Below the pieces are notes generated by a model. That model had not been told where the DNA came from, did no database searches, and worked only from the letters and a program-made list of their open reading frames with translations. From assembly GCA_003567055.1 (NCBI GenBank), contig PXAW01000010.1:1-7647 (forward strand): 7,647 bases of DNA, written 5' to 3'. A program made the position numbers and the translations under genes. The DNA comes from Hyphomicrobiales bacterium (GTDB taxonomy: Bacteria > Pseudomonadota > Alphaproteobacteria > Rhizobiales > Beijerinckiaceae). Shown one piece after another: positions 1 to 5,960 of this stretch; the first letter of the stretch is position 1; the number at the start of each line of letters is the position of its first letter.

Positions 1-110
1 AGCGGGGGTGATGACCCGATCATTCGACAATGAGCTCCGAGGCCGGGGAAAAACCGGCAAAATATCTAAGTTGCTCTTCCGACTGGGGATGATCGCAATG
101 AGGCGATGAC

Positions 111-133
111 TTTTTTGCAGAAAATGCAAAAAA
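111..133. repeat. AT-rich perfect palindrome with T6/A6 arms
   Basis: TTTTTTGCA (111-119) and TGCAAAAAA (125-133) are perfect 9-base inverted repeats around the loop GAAAA. In GC-rich DNA this AT-rich block stands out. As a transcript the A-run follows the stem on either strand, so the palindrome itself is not an intrinsic terminator. The A6 at 128-133, read on the minus strand, could be the U-tract of the neighbouring GC hairpin. Alternatively it could be a binding site for an AT-preferring protein. The repeat is certain; its role is not. Confidence 0.6.
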
Positions 134-168
134 CTCTTGGGGCGGCGTGTTCCGCCAGCCCTGTTTTT
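128..168 (-). terminator. Possible bidirectional intrinsic terminator
   Basis: GGCGG (141-145) pairs with CCGCC (152-156) around a 6-base loop. The stem can extend by two G-C pairs past a small bulge. Read on the minus strand, the stem is followed after seven bases by six T (complement of 128-133). Read on the plus strand, it is followed after seven bases by TTTTTGTT (from 164). It lies 58 bases beyond the stop of the minus-strand gene ending at 214, where a terminator is expected. The gap between stem and T-run is longer than ideal, so strength is uncertain. Confidence 0.4.
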
Positions 169-213
169 GTTCCTTCTTCCAACCCGGCGCGGGCACTGTG
201 CGCCGACACCCCT

Positions 214-804
214 CTATCCGCCCAGCAACGCCGCCGGTGGATCCTGCGGGCGGAAGTCGCGGGGGCGGTTCAGGCGCACGATCGGGAGCATCTGCCACAG
301 GCCGGCAGCGCCGATGAACAGACCGATGGCGATCGCCGCCGCTTCGCCTTCCCGCAGCGCGAAGATCACGAAATAGGCGATGGCGAGGAAGATCGCGATC
401 GTCGTGACGATCAGCGCGCCCCAGACGAAGGGCGTGCGCCCCGCTGTGAAATGCGCCTGCGGATTGGCTTTGGCGATGGCGGGAAGCAGCGCGTTCACGA
501 AGGCCGCATAGGCCTCCTCCTGGCGATCGGCGAAGACCATCGAGCGGAAATTCACCGAATGCAGCGACAAGCTCCCCCCGCTCGCGAGCCGCAGGCGGGT
601 GCGGTAGAGCTTTTGCGCGAAGGAACGCGGCTCGTAGGTCAGGCGCGCCTCGGTGATCTGCGACAGCGGTATCGCCTGCTCGCTGCCCAGCCGCTCGATG
701 ATCAGCCGGTTCCCGCGCAGCCGGAACGAGACCGGCATGCTCGCCGGTCGCGGCGCGTGCAGATAATGGGGTTCGTCTGCTGAAATCTCGTCCTTGCGGG
801 CCAT
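214..804 (-). CDS. Uncharacterised protein, PH-like N-terminal half plus two membrane helices
   Basis: This 196-residue protein is not one I can name. I start it at MARKDE (ATG at 804-802), preceded by GGAACAGG. An upstream in-frame ATG at 903 would add 33 residues with no homology-like character, so I reject it. Residues 24-90 alternate hydrophobic and polar in short strands (VSFRLRGNRLIIE, IPLSQITEARLTYEP, TRLRLASGGSLSLHSVNF), resembling bacterial PH-like domains. Residues 91-115 look helical. Two membrane helices follow at about 126-150 and 154-176, joined by a very short turn containing REGE. The basic, proline-rich tail (LNRPRDFRPQDPP) suits the cytoplasmic side. Inference: an inner-membrane protein with a soluble N-terminal domain in the cytoplasm. 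It is transcribed away from the radical SAM gene; no partner is visible. Confidence 0.75.
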   Translation of the reverse strand: MARKDEISADEPHYLHAPRPASMPVSFRLRGNRLIIERLGSEQAIPLSQITEARLTYEPRSFAQKLYRTRLRLASGGSLSLHSVNFRSMVFADRQEEAYAAFVNALLPAIAKANPQAHFTAGRTPFVWGALIVTTIAIFLAIAYFVIFALREGEAAAIAIGLFIGAAGLWQMLPIVRLNRPRDFRPQDPPAALLGG

Positions 805-937
805 GCTGCCTGTTCCGATGCGCGTCGCCGGTGATCGCAACCCCTGCTTTAGGCGCCAGGGTGCCGCTCTGGCAAGGATTCCCGCGCCCGGCATGCCCGC
901 CATCGCAAGGCCCGCATAGGCCGTGTTCCGGTCAGAC

Positions 938-966
938 TTGCCAATGTTTGATTAATGTTCTATTTT
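938..966 (+). promoter_or_regulatory. Sigma-70-type promoter for the radical SAM gene
   Basis: TTGCCA (938-943) matches the -35 consensus at five of six positions and lies 17 bases before TATTTT (961-966), which matches the -10 at four of six. The expected start point near 973 leaves a leader of about 20 bases containing the ribosome binding site AAGGAG (980-985). A direct repeat, TGTTCT (956-961 and 966-971), overlaps the -10 and could be an operator. Confidence 0.6.
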
Positions 967-992
967 GTTCTCATCAATGAAGGAGATTCGCG

Positions 993-2135
993 ATGAAGCC
1001 GAATCATCTGCAACACCGTGACTGGCGCGAACGCCTCGATCAGCGCCTCGCTGCGCGCCCGGCTCCCGTGGATGCGCGGATGCGGCGCGGGCGTGGCGCG
1101 GTGACGAACGAGACCGGGCGCTTCGAGCGTGTCACGCGCGAGGCTTTCGATGATTCGTGGGACATTCCGGAGGAGGTCGCGCCGCTGCGCACGGAAGTGA
1201 CGCATGAGCGCCCGAAGACGATCATCACGCGCAACGCCTCCCCCGATCTCGGCTTCGACCGCTCGATCAACCCGTATCGCGGCTGCGAGCACGGTTGCTT
1301 CTACTGCTTTGCGCGGCCCAGCCATGCTTATCAGGGGCTCTCGGCCGGGCTCGATTTCGAGACGCGGCTCTTTGCCAAGCCCGATGCACCCGCCTTGCTC
1401 GAGCAGGAACTGGCGGCGCGCGGCTACAGCCCGCGCACCATCGCCATCGGCACCAATACCGACCCCTACCAGCCGATCGAGAAGCGCATGGAGATTACGC
1501 GCGGCATTCTCGACGTGCTCGCGCGCACGCGCCATCCGGTCGGGATCGTCACCAAATCCGGGCTCGTGACCCGCGATCTCGACATTCTCGGGCCGATGGC
1601 CGAGCAGGGGCTCGTCAAGGTGGCGATCTCGCTGACGACGCTCGATCCGCGCCTCTCGCGCAAGATGGAGCCGCGCGCGGCGGCGCCGGCCGTGCGGCTC
1701 GAGACGATCCGCCGGCTGCGTGCGGAGGGGATTCCGGTGAGCGTGCTGGTGGCGCCGGTCGTGCCGGCCATCAACGATCACGAGATCGAGCGTCTGCTCG
1801 ACGCCGCCTACGAGGCCGGCGCCCGCGAGGCGGGCTACGTCATGCTGCGCCTGCCGCACGAGGTGAAGGCGCTCGCGCGCGACTGGCTCGCCGAGCATTT
1901 CCCCCAGCGGGCACAGCACGTGATGTCGCTGGTGCAGGACATGCAGGGCGGCAAGGATTACGATTCGCGCTGGGGCGTGCGCCAGAGCGGCACCGGGCCG
2001 ATCGCCTGGGCAATCGGGCGGCGCTTCGAGATCGCGGCAAACCGGCTCGGCTTCAACAAGGAGCGGGTGCGGCTGCGCACCGATCTGTTCTGCAAGCCGG
2101 CCCGCTCGGCACCCGGCCAGCTGGCGCTGTTCTGA
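993..2135 (+). CDS. PA0069-family (SplB-like) radical SAM protein
   Basis: A 380-residue protein of the radical SAM superfamily. The segment YRGCEHGCFYCFARPSHAY holds Cys98, Cys102 and Cys105 (CxxxCxxC), the ligands of the 4Fe-4S cluster that cleaves S-adenosylmethionine. This stretch and the following LDFETRLFAK are typical of the PA0069 family, related to spore photoproduct lyase (COG1533). Other barrel segments include AIGTNTDPYQPIE (151-163), GIVTKSGLVTRD (184-195), VAISLTTLDP (210-219) and VSVLVAPVVPAIND (249-262). The substrate of this family is not known to me; a DNA-repair-like role is only suggested by the SplB relation. The start is fixed by AAGGAG seven bases upstream. The length looks complete. 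The C-terminus is QLALF, which resembles the beta-clamp-binding pentapeptide. The gene runs convergently towards guaC, with 30 bases between stop codons. Confidence 0.92.
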   Translation: MKPNHLQHRDWRERLDQRLAARPAPVDARMRRGRGAVTNETGRFERVTREAFDDSWDIPEEVAPLRTEVTHERPKTIITRNASPDLGFDRSINPYRGCEHGCFYCFARPSHAYQGLSAGLDFETRLFAKPDAPALLEQELAARGYSPRTIAIGTNTDPYQPIEKRMEITRGILDVLARTRHPVGIVTKSGLVTRDLDILGPMAEQGLVKVAISLTTLDPRLSRKMEPRAAAPAVRLETIRRLRAEGIPVSVLVAPVVPAINDHEIERLLDAAYEAGAREAGYVMLRLPHEVKALARDWLAEHFPQRAQHVMSLVQDMQGGKDYDSRWGVRQSGTGPIAWAIGRRFEIAANRLGFNKERVRLRTDLFCKPARSAPGQLALF

Positions 2136-2165
2136 GCGTCGCGATCTCCGCGCCCTGCGCCCGGC

Positions 2166-3209
2166 TCACTGTCCGAAGACAGTGTTGAGCTGGGCGCCGA
2201 CCATGATGAAGGTGGTGCGCTTGGGCACCTCCTTGAGGCGGGTGGCGCCGATATAGGTCATCATCGAGCGCACCCCGCCCATGATTTCCTGCATCGTGTC
2301 GTCGACCGGGCCGCGATAGGCGACCTCCACCGTCTTGCCTTCCGAGGCGCGGTAATGCGCGACGCCGCCGGAATATTTCTTCATCGCGGTATCGGAAGAC
2401 ATGCCGTAGAAGACCATGGATTTCGCGCGGCGTTCGCCGTCGACTTCCTCGTAGACGATCTCGCCCTCGCATTCGTCATGGCCCGCGAGCATGCCGCCGA
2501 GCATGACGAAATCCGCGCCGCCGCCATAGGCCTTGGCGATGTCGCCCGGCACGGTGCAGCCGCCATCGGCGCAGACGAGCCCCTTGAGCCCGTGCGCCGC
2601 ATCCGCGCATTCGATCACGGCGGAGAGCTGCGGATAGCCGACCCCGGTCATCTTGCGCGTGGTGCAGACCGAGCCCGGCCCGATTCCGACCTTGACGATA
2701 TCGGCGCCGGCCAGCACCAGCGCCTCGGTCATGTCGCCGGTCACGACATTGCCGGCCATGATCACCGCATCCGGATTCTCCTCGCGAGCCTGCGCGACCA
2801 TCTCGACGAATTTCTCGGTATAGCCGTTGGCGACGTCGAGGCAGATCATGCCGACCGGTGCGCGGCGCTTGACGGCGCGAAACTTCTCCCAATCGGCCTC
2901 CGCCGTGCCGAGCGAATAGAAGGCATGCTGCGGCTCGTCGCTTGCGAAATAATCGATCAGCACCTCTTCCGGATAATGCTTGTGCAAAGCCACCAGCGCA
3001 CCATGGCGTGCAAGCGCGCGAGCCATCGCGATTGTGCCGACGACATCCATATTCGCCGCGATCATCGGAAAGCCGCGCCATTCCCGGCCCGTATGGGCGA
3101 AACGGAAGACGCGCTCGATATCGACCTCGGCGCGCGAGCCGAGCGTCGAGCGCTTGGGGCGGATCAGCACATCCTTGAAGTCCAGTTTCGGTTCGTTCTC
3201 GATGCGCAT
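2166..3209 (-). CDS. guaC: GMP reductase
   Basis: GuaC converts GMP to IMP and ammonia using NADPH, returning guanine nucleotides to the shared purine pool in the cytoplasm. The protein has 347 residues, the same length as Escherichia coli GuaC. It has a single TIM barrel and lacks the CBS insert that makes IMP dehydrogenase about 490 residues. Visible signatures are [13 protein letters not shown] (9-21), [11 protein letters not shown] (49-59), the catalytic loop [11 protein letters not shown] (175-185) with the nucleophile Cys182, LVCADGGC (211-218), and the flap [10 protein letters not shown] (287-296) whose Glu290 corresponds to the acid of the family's catalytic dyad. The start ATG at 3209-3207 matches the family N-terminus ([14 protein letters not shown]); the ribosome binding site is weak (GGACGAG). 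It stands alone, divergent from the small membrane protein gene. The stop codon lies within a stable hairpin. Confidence 0.95.
   Translation of the reverse strand: MRIENEPKLDFKDVLIRPKRSTLGSRAEVDIERVFRFAHTGREWRGFPMIAANMDVVGTIAMARALARHGALVALHKHYPEEVLIDYFASDEPQHAFYSLGTAEADWEKFRAVKRRAPVGMICLDVANGYTEKFVEMVAQAREENPDAVIMAGNVVTGDMTEALVLAGADIVKVGIGPGSVCTTRKMTGVGYPQLSAVIECADAAHGLKGLVCADGGCTVPGDIAKAYGGGADFVMLGGMLAGHDECEGEIVYEEVDGERRAKSMVFYGMSSDTAMKKYSGGVAHYRASEGKTVEVAYRGPVDDTMQEIMGGVRSMMTYIGATRLKEVPKRTTFIMVGAQLNTVFGQ
2167..2184 (-). terminator. UUCG-tetraloop hairpin over the guaC stop codon
   Basis: CACTGTC (2167-2173) and GACAGTG (2178-2184) form a perfect 7-bp stem. On the guaC (minus) strand the loop reads TTCG, closed by C-G, which is the exceptionally stable cUUCGg tetraloop. 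The hairpin spans the last codons and the stop of guaC. No T-run follows, so it is not a classical intrinsic terminator. It may stabilise the mRNA 3' end, assist termination, or be a coincidence of coding sequence. Confidence 0.35.
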
Positions 3210-3269
3210 GGCGATACTCGTCCGGTCATTGCAGGTCGGCCCGCCGTCTTCCCCGGCGTCACCGAAATG

Positions 3270-3300
3270 ATCCTAGCATGGCTGCGGCGGTCCACCGCAA
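3270..3300 (-). promoter_or_regulatory. Candidate guaC promoter
   Basis: Reading the minus strand, TTGCGG (3300-3295) is followed 19 bases later by TAGGAT (3275-3270), which is preceded by TG one base upstream, an extended -10 arrangement (TGCTAGGAT). The expected start near 3263 gives a leader of about 54 bases. The 19-base spacer is long, so the call rests mainly on the extended -10 element. Confidence 0.35.
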
Positions 3301-3316
3301 GGGGAGGCGAAAAAGC

Positions 3317-3353
3317 ATGACGATGCGCAGATCTGCCAGCGGCGATGCGTCAT
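3317..3353. repeat. Nested inverted repeats between guaC and the small membrane gene
   Basis: ATGACG (3317-3322) and CGTCAT (3348-3353) are inverted repeats enclosing a perfect 10-base palindrome, GCAGATCTGC (3327-3336). The words GATGCG at 3322-3327 and 3344-3349 are also directly repeated. The cluster sits in the divergent gap, upstream of both genes' candidate start points, where an operator would be expected. No known regulator's consensus is recognised. Confidence 0.35.
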
Positions 3354-3408
3354 CTTTCAAAACATGCGCGTCACGTTAGCATCGCCTGATCCGGAGAAAG
3401 GTGCCGCC

Positions 3409-3711
3409 ATGCGCGAACTCTACCGTAAACCCCTGATCAAACTCTTCGTCCTGAACGGCGCCTTCGGTGCGCTGCTCGGCGTGTTGTTCGTGGCTCTCGC
3501 CTTCGCCTTCGATCTGCGCGGCCTCGGGACGCTGGTTGCGAATTCGGATGTTGCGGTGCTCGCGCTCGTGATCCTCACCTTCAGCGTCTCGGCGACGTTT
3601 GCCGGCGCGGCGATCGGCACCGCCGTGATGCTCCTGCCCGAGCGCGAGGAGGACGACAAGGCCTATGGCGGCGTCGATGCCGACGGCAATCCGCGCCGGC
3701 CCCGCTGGTGA
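3409..3711 (+). CDS. Small two-helix inner-membrane protein, function unknown
   Basis: A 100-residue protein I cannot assign. I chose the ATG at 3409 because AAAGG (3397-3401), within GGAGAAAGG, lies seven bases upstream. The earlier in-frame ATG at 3364 lacks such a site and would add a polar, unlikely N-terminus. Residues 12-34 (LFVLNGAFGALLGVLFVALAF) and 48-76 form two membrane helices rich in Gly and Ala, separated by a short polar loop (DLRGLGTLVANSD). The tail (PEREEDDKAYGGVDADGNPRRPRW) is acidic, then basic. The layout suggests an inner-membrane protein with both ends in the cytoplasm. It is divergent from guaC and 141 bases before the chemoreceptor gene, with no clear terminator between them, so some read-through is possible. 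Confidence 0.75.
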   Translation: MRELYRKPLIKLFVLNGAFGALLGVLFVALAFAFDLRGLGTLVANSDVAVLALVILTFSVSATFAGAAIGTAVMLLPEREEDDKAYGGVDADGNPRRPRW

Positions 3712-3852
3712 GCCGCTTCGGAAAGCATATTGACTGGAAACTTCCCTAGAGGAATTTGCGATTATTCATGGTTGCGGCAGCGTGGCCGTAAGTTCCGGTA
3801 AAGCATTCATTGGTACCTCAATGGTCGGCCAATTTTCCTGCCGGGGGATACC

Positions 3853-5613
3853 ATGCTTGCCAGAATGTCCGTTTCGCTGAAAGCCGTCGCCATCGTCTTC
3901 CTGATGGCGATTGCGACACTCGCCATCACCTTCACCGCATATCAGGGTCTCGATACGCTCGCGCAGGGTGCGCAGGAGATCCACGGCAAGACCGGTGAGG
4001 TGCGCCGCGCCGGGGCGCTCAGCGAAAACGCGATCGAGCTTTCGCGCGCGGAAATGGAAATTGCGTCGAACCCCTCGCGCGTGGCGATGATCATCCCTGC
4101 CATCGAGGAAGCCGATGCGGCCTTTCGCGCCGAGCTCGATGCGCTGACGGCGAGCGCCGATGCCGCGCAAGGGGCGCTTTTGGAAGAGGTCTCGCAGCTT
4201 TACGGCCAGTACCACGAGGGTGTGCTCGAAACCATCGACATGGCCGAGACCTTCGCCACGGCGGATATCGTCGAAAGCCAGCTCTATGTGCTGGGTACGA
4301 TCGACCGCAACCGCAACTACATGGCCGAGCTGCGCGATGGCCTTGCCGCATTCACGGATTACACTGATCGCGAGAGTGCAATCGTCGCGCAGCGTGCCGA
4401 TGCGGTTGCGGCCAATACGGTGACCATGCTGGTCTCGATCGCCCTCGCGGGGATCCTCGCCGGCGTCCTGGCCGGGCTCGCCCTCGCCCATTTCGGCATC
4501 GCCCGTCCGCTGCACCGCAGCGTCGCGGATATCCGCCGGCTGGCATCCGGCGAATTCGACATCGCGATTTCCGGCATGAACCGCCGCGACGAAGTCGGCG
4601 CCATCGCCCGTGGCATCGGGGAGTTCCGCGCCTCGCTCGCAGCCAAGGCCGAGGCCGATCGCCGGATGGAGCAGGAACGCGAGGCCGTACTCGCCGCCGA
4701 GCGCCGCAAGGCGATGGAGGATCTCGCTGCACGTTTCGAGGAGGCGGTGGGCTCCATCGTCAACGGCGTCGCAGAAGCCGCCGGCGAGCTCGAACAGGCC
4801 GCGCAGGCCCTGACCGGCGCCTCGGAGACCTCGCGCGAGCGCGCCACCAGCGTCGCGGCGGCCTCCGAGCAGGCCTCGGCCAATGTCGGCATGGTCGCCG
4901 CAGCAGCCGAGGAGCTGGCTTCATCGGTGGACGAGATCGGCCGCCAGGTCAGCCAGTCCACGGAGATTTCCCGCGAGGCGCAGGATCGCGCGAGCGGCAC
5001 GGTGACGCAGGTGCGCACCATGGCCGATACCGCCCAGCGCATCGGCGATATCGTTGCCCTGATCGAGCAGATCGCCGACCAGACCAACCTGCTCGCGCTC
5101 AATGCCACCATCGAGGCGGCGCGGGCCGGCGAGGCCGGCAAGGGCTTCGCGGTCGTCGCAGCCGAGGTGAAGAACCTCGCGGATCAGACCGCGAAAGCGA
5201 CGACGGAGATCAGCGGCCAGATCGCCGATATCCAGGCCGCGACCTCGGGCTCCGCCGAATCGATCACCGGCGTCGCCGAGACCATCTCCAACCTCGCCGG
5301 GATTGCCGGGGCGATCGCTGCGGCGGTGGAAGAGCAGGGCTCGGCCACGCAGGAGATCGCGCGCAATGTGCAACAGGCTTCCGCCGGCACGCATGAGGTC
5401 TCGCAGAGCATCGACGGCGTGCGCGATTCCGCCGAGCGCTCGAGCGACGCGGCCAGTCGCGTGCAGGGCTCCGCCGAGCGGCTGGCGCGTGAATCCGATG
5501 CCCTCAAGGGCGCGGTCGACGATTTCCTCGGCGCGATCCTCGGCAAGGACGAGGCGCAGGGCGATGCGGCGAATGGAGAATCCGAACTGAAAACCACGGC
5601 AAAAGCCGCCTGA
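3853..5613 (+). CDS. Methyl-accepting chemotaxis protein
   Basis: A 586-residue transmembrane chemoreceptor that senses a ligand outside the inner membrane and controls the CheA kinase through CheW. Order: membrane helix 1 (about 10-30); periplasmic sensor (31-187), mostly helical and about 155 residues, consistent with a four-helix bundle; membrane helix 2 (188-214); HAMP domain (about 215-266, with [18 protein letters not shown] and a [14 protein letters not shown] segment); then a long coiled-coil signalling domain to about 560. The conserved hairpin tip is at 405-443 ([20 protein letters not shown], then [18 protein letters not shown]). Gln/Glu-Gln pairs and AAAEELASS segments on either side are the usual kind of methylation region. 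There is no terminal NWETF-type pentapeptide for CheR docking; the tail is [12 protein letters not shown]. The start follows GGGGGAT. The ligand is unknown. The next gene encodes a substrate-binding protein on the same strand. Confidence 0.95.
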   Translation: MLARMSVSLKAVAIVFLMAIATLAITFTAYQGLDTLAQGAQEIHGKTGEVRRAGALSENAIELSRAEMEIASNPSRVAMIIPAIEEADAAFRAELDALTASADAAQGALLEEVSQLYGQYHEGVLETIDMAETFATADIVESQLYVLGTIDRNRNYMAELRDGLAAFTDYTDRESAIVAQRADAVAANTVTMLVSIALAGILAGVLAGLALAHFGIARPLHRSVADIRRLASGEFDIAISGMNRRDEVGAIARGIGEFRASLAAKAEADRRMEQEREAVLAAERRKAMEDLAARFEEAVGSIVNGVAEAAGELEQAAQALTGASETSRERATSVAAASEQASANVGMVAAAAEELASSVDEIGRQVSQSTEISREAQDRASGTVTQVRTMADTAQRIGDIVALIEQIADQTNLLALNATIEAARAGEAGKGFAVVAAEVKNLADQTAKATTEISGQIADIQAATSGSAESITGVAETISNLAGIAGAIAAAVEEQGSATQEIARNVQQASAGTHEVSQSIDGVRDSAERSSDAASRVQGSAERLARESDALKGAVDDFLGAILGKDEAQGDAANGESELKTTAKAA

Positions 5614-5622
5614 GCAGCCACC

Positions 5623-5639
5623 GCACCCCGTCCGGGTGC
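5623..5639 (+). terminator. Weak hairpin after the chemoreceptor gene
   Basis: GCACCC (5623-5628) and GGGTGC (5634-5639) form a perfect 6-bp GC-rich stem with loop CGTCC, starting nine bases after the stop codon. No T-run follows. It may contribute to termination in this GC-rich genome, but the evidence is only the stem and its position. Confidence 0.35.
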
Positions 5640-5665
5640 CGGCTTCCCGCAAATCTGCCCCGAAT

Positions 5666-5693
5666 TTGACACAGTCTCGCGGGGCGCTATCCT
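5666..5693 (+). promoter_or_regulatory. Strong sigma-70-type promoter upstream of the leader ORF and binding protein
   Basis: TTGACA (5666-5671) is a perfect -35. After 16 bases comes TATCCT (5688-5693), a four-of-six -10. This is the best promoter in the window. Transcription should start about seven bases downstream, near 5700, which is the A of an ATG. It lies 53 bases after the chemoreceptor stop and would give the substrate-binding protein gene a leader of about 260 bases. Confidence 0.65.
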
Positions 5694-5699
5694 CTTGTC

Positions 5700-5759
5700 A
5701 TGGGTGGTGACGTGTCGGACCTGATTTCGACGCATCACCACCTTCGACGTCTCATGTAG
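5700..5759 (+). CDS. Candidate leaderless leader peptide, 19 residues
   Basis: ATG at 5700 to TAG at 5757-5759 encodes MGGDVSDLISTHHHLRRLM. No ribosome binding site precedes it, but the predicted transcription start falls at the ATG itself, so it would be translated as a leaderless mRNA. Three consecutive His codons are followed by Leu-Arg-Arg-Leu near the stop, as expected of a peptide that makes ribosome progress depend on charged tRNAs. It sits about 200 bases before a peptide-type ABC transporter gene. The whole ORF lies in or next to a strong hairpin. I do not recognise the peptide with certainty. A short ORF of this length could arise by chance; the promoter position, His/Arg run and RNA structure together raise the likelihood. 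Confidence 0.4.
   Translation: MGGDVSDLISTHHHLRRLM
5703..5742 (+). promoter_or_regulatory. Long imperfect hairpin in the 5' leader
   Basis: Bases 5703-5717 pair with 5728-5742 over 15 positions with one C-A mismatch and one G-U pair, around a 10-base loop. The outer eight pairs, GGTGGTGA with TCACCACC, are perfect. The right arm contains the His codons of the leader ORF (5733-5741). A stem this long is unlikely by chance in a short gap. No T-run follows, so it is not a terminator by itself. Confidence 0.55.
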
Positions 5760-5774
5760 TCGAGCGACCGTGTC

Positions 5775-5800
5775 CGTCGCGGTGATGATTTGCCGCGTCG
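5775..5800 (+). promoter_or_regulatory. Second leader hairpin with alternative pairing to the first
   Basis: CGCGG (5778-5782) pairs with CCGCG (5793-5797) around a 10-base loop, plus two outer pairs past a T-T mismatch (5775-5776 with 5799-5800). The segment GGTGATG (5781-5787) is also perfectly complementary to CATCACC (5733-5739) in the first hairpin's right arm. Forming the long-range helix would break both local hairpins, giving two exclusive folds. This is a pairing possibility read from sequence, not a computed fold. Confidence 0.35.
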
Positions 5801-5814
5801 CCTGAACGCTTATC

Positions 5815-5839
5815 CAGCCGGGATTTCCGGATTCGGCTG
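5815..5839 (+). repeat. Third leader inverted repeat
   Basis: CAGCCG (5815-5820) and CGGCTG (5834-5839) are perfect inverted repeats. Within them CCGG occurs twice (5818-5821 and 5827-5830), allowing a nested 4-bp stem. No T-run follows. The remaining leader (5840-5950) shows no strong structure or ORF to me; GAGG at 5951-5954 is the ribosome binding site of the next gene. Confidence 0.35.
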
Positions 5840-5960
5840 CTGCGGCGTTTGCCCGCCATCCGGCTTTCGCTCTGTCCGGCTCACGAGACACATGATCAGA
5901 CCGCCCGGCATGGTTCGATGAGCATCTGACGGGCAGAAGCTGACGGCAAAGAGGACGACG

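Larger units (their letters stand above)
1..213. other. Left-edge intergenic stretch, no supportable gene
   Basis: I find no convincing coding region here. The first plus-strand frame is open from the window edge and stops at 31-33 (TGA), giving only ten residues, SGGDDPIIRQ. This could be the tail of a gene to the left but cannot be shown. A small inverted repeat, GCCGG at 42-46 and CCGGC at 54-58, follows that stop and could be a weak terminator. The rest holds the AT-rich palindrome and the GC hairpin listed separately. Longer open frames crossing this stretch are antisense to, or out of frame with, the minus-strand gene that ends at 214, and they have the Arg/Pro-rich composition of shadow frames in GC-rich DNA. 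Confidence 0.5.

Noticed and set aside
106..783. Plus-strand 225-codon frame over the left region
   Set aside because: It is antisense to the minus-strand membrane protein, begins inside the AT palindrome without a ribosome binding site, and is Arg/Gln/Asp-rich without structure.
957..970. LexA (SOS) box upstream of the radical SAM gene
   Set aside because: The two GTTC words are separated by six bases, not the seven required by the alphaproteobacterial consensus. I keep it only as an unexplained repeat.
960..1919. Minus-strand 319-codon frame opposite the radical SAM gene
   Set aside because: It is a shadow of the plus-strand gene, which carries the cysteine motif and a good ribosome binding site; no family features are seen in the shadow.
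2166..3209. IMP dehydrogenase instead of GMP reductase
   Set aside because: Both share the catalytic Cys loop, but the length of 347 without a CBS insert, the [10 protein letters not shown] flap and the N-terminus all fit GMP reductase.
2355..3320. Plus-strand 321-codon frame opposite guaC
   Set aside because: It is antisense to a clearly conserved GMP reductase. Its composition (His, Arg, Ala, Asp rich) is typical of a shadow frame, with no motif.
3364..3408. Earlier start for the small membrane protein
   Set aside because: The ATG at 3364 has no ribosome binding site and adds 15 polar residues. The ATG at 3409 follows GGAGAAAGG at proper spacing.
3730..3758. Promoter for the chemoreceptor with -35 TTGACT at 3730
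   Set aside because: The -35 is good, but no acceptable -10 lies 16-18 bases downstream (AATTTG at 3753). A flagellar sigma-28 pattern after TAAAG near 3800 also fails in the -10.
3808..3823. CATTG-N6-CAATG inverted repeat in the chemoreceptor leader
   Set aside because: A five-base arm is too short to be meaningful alone, and it matches no known operator.
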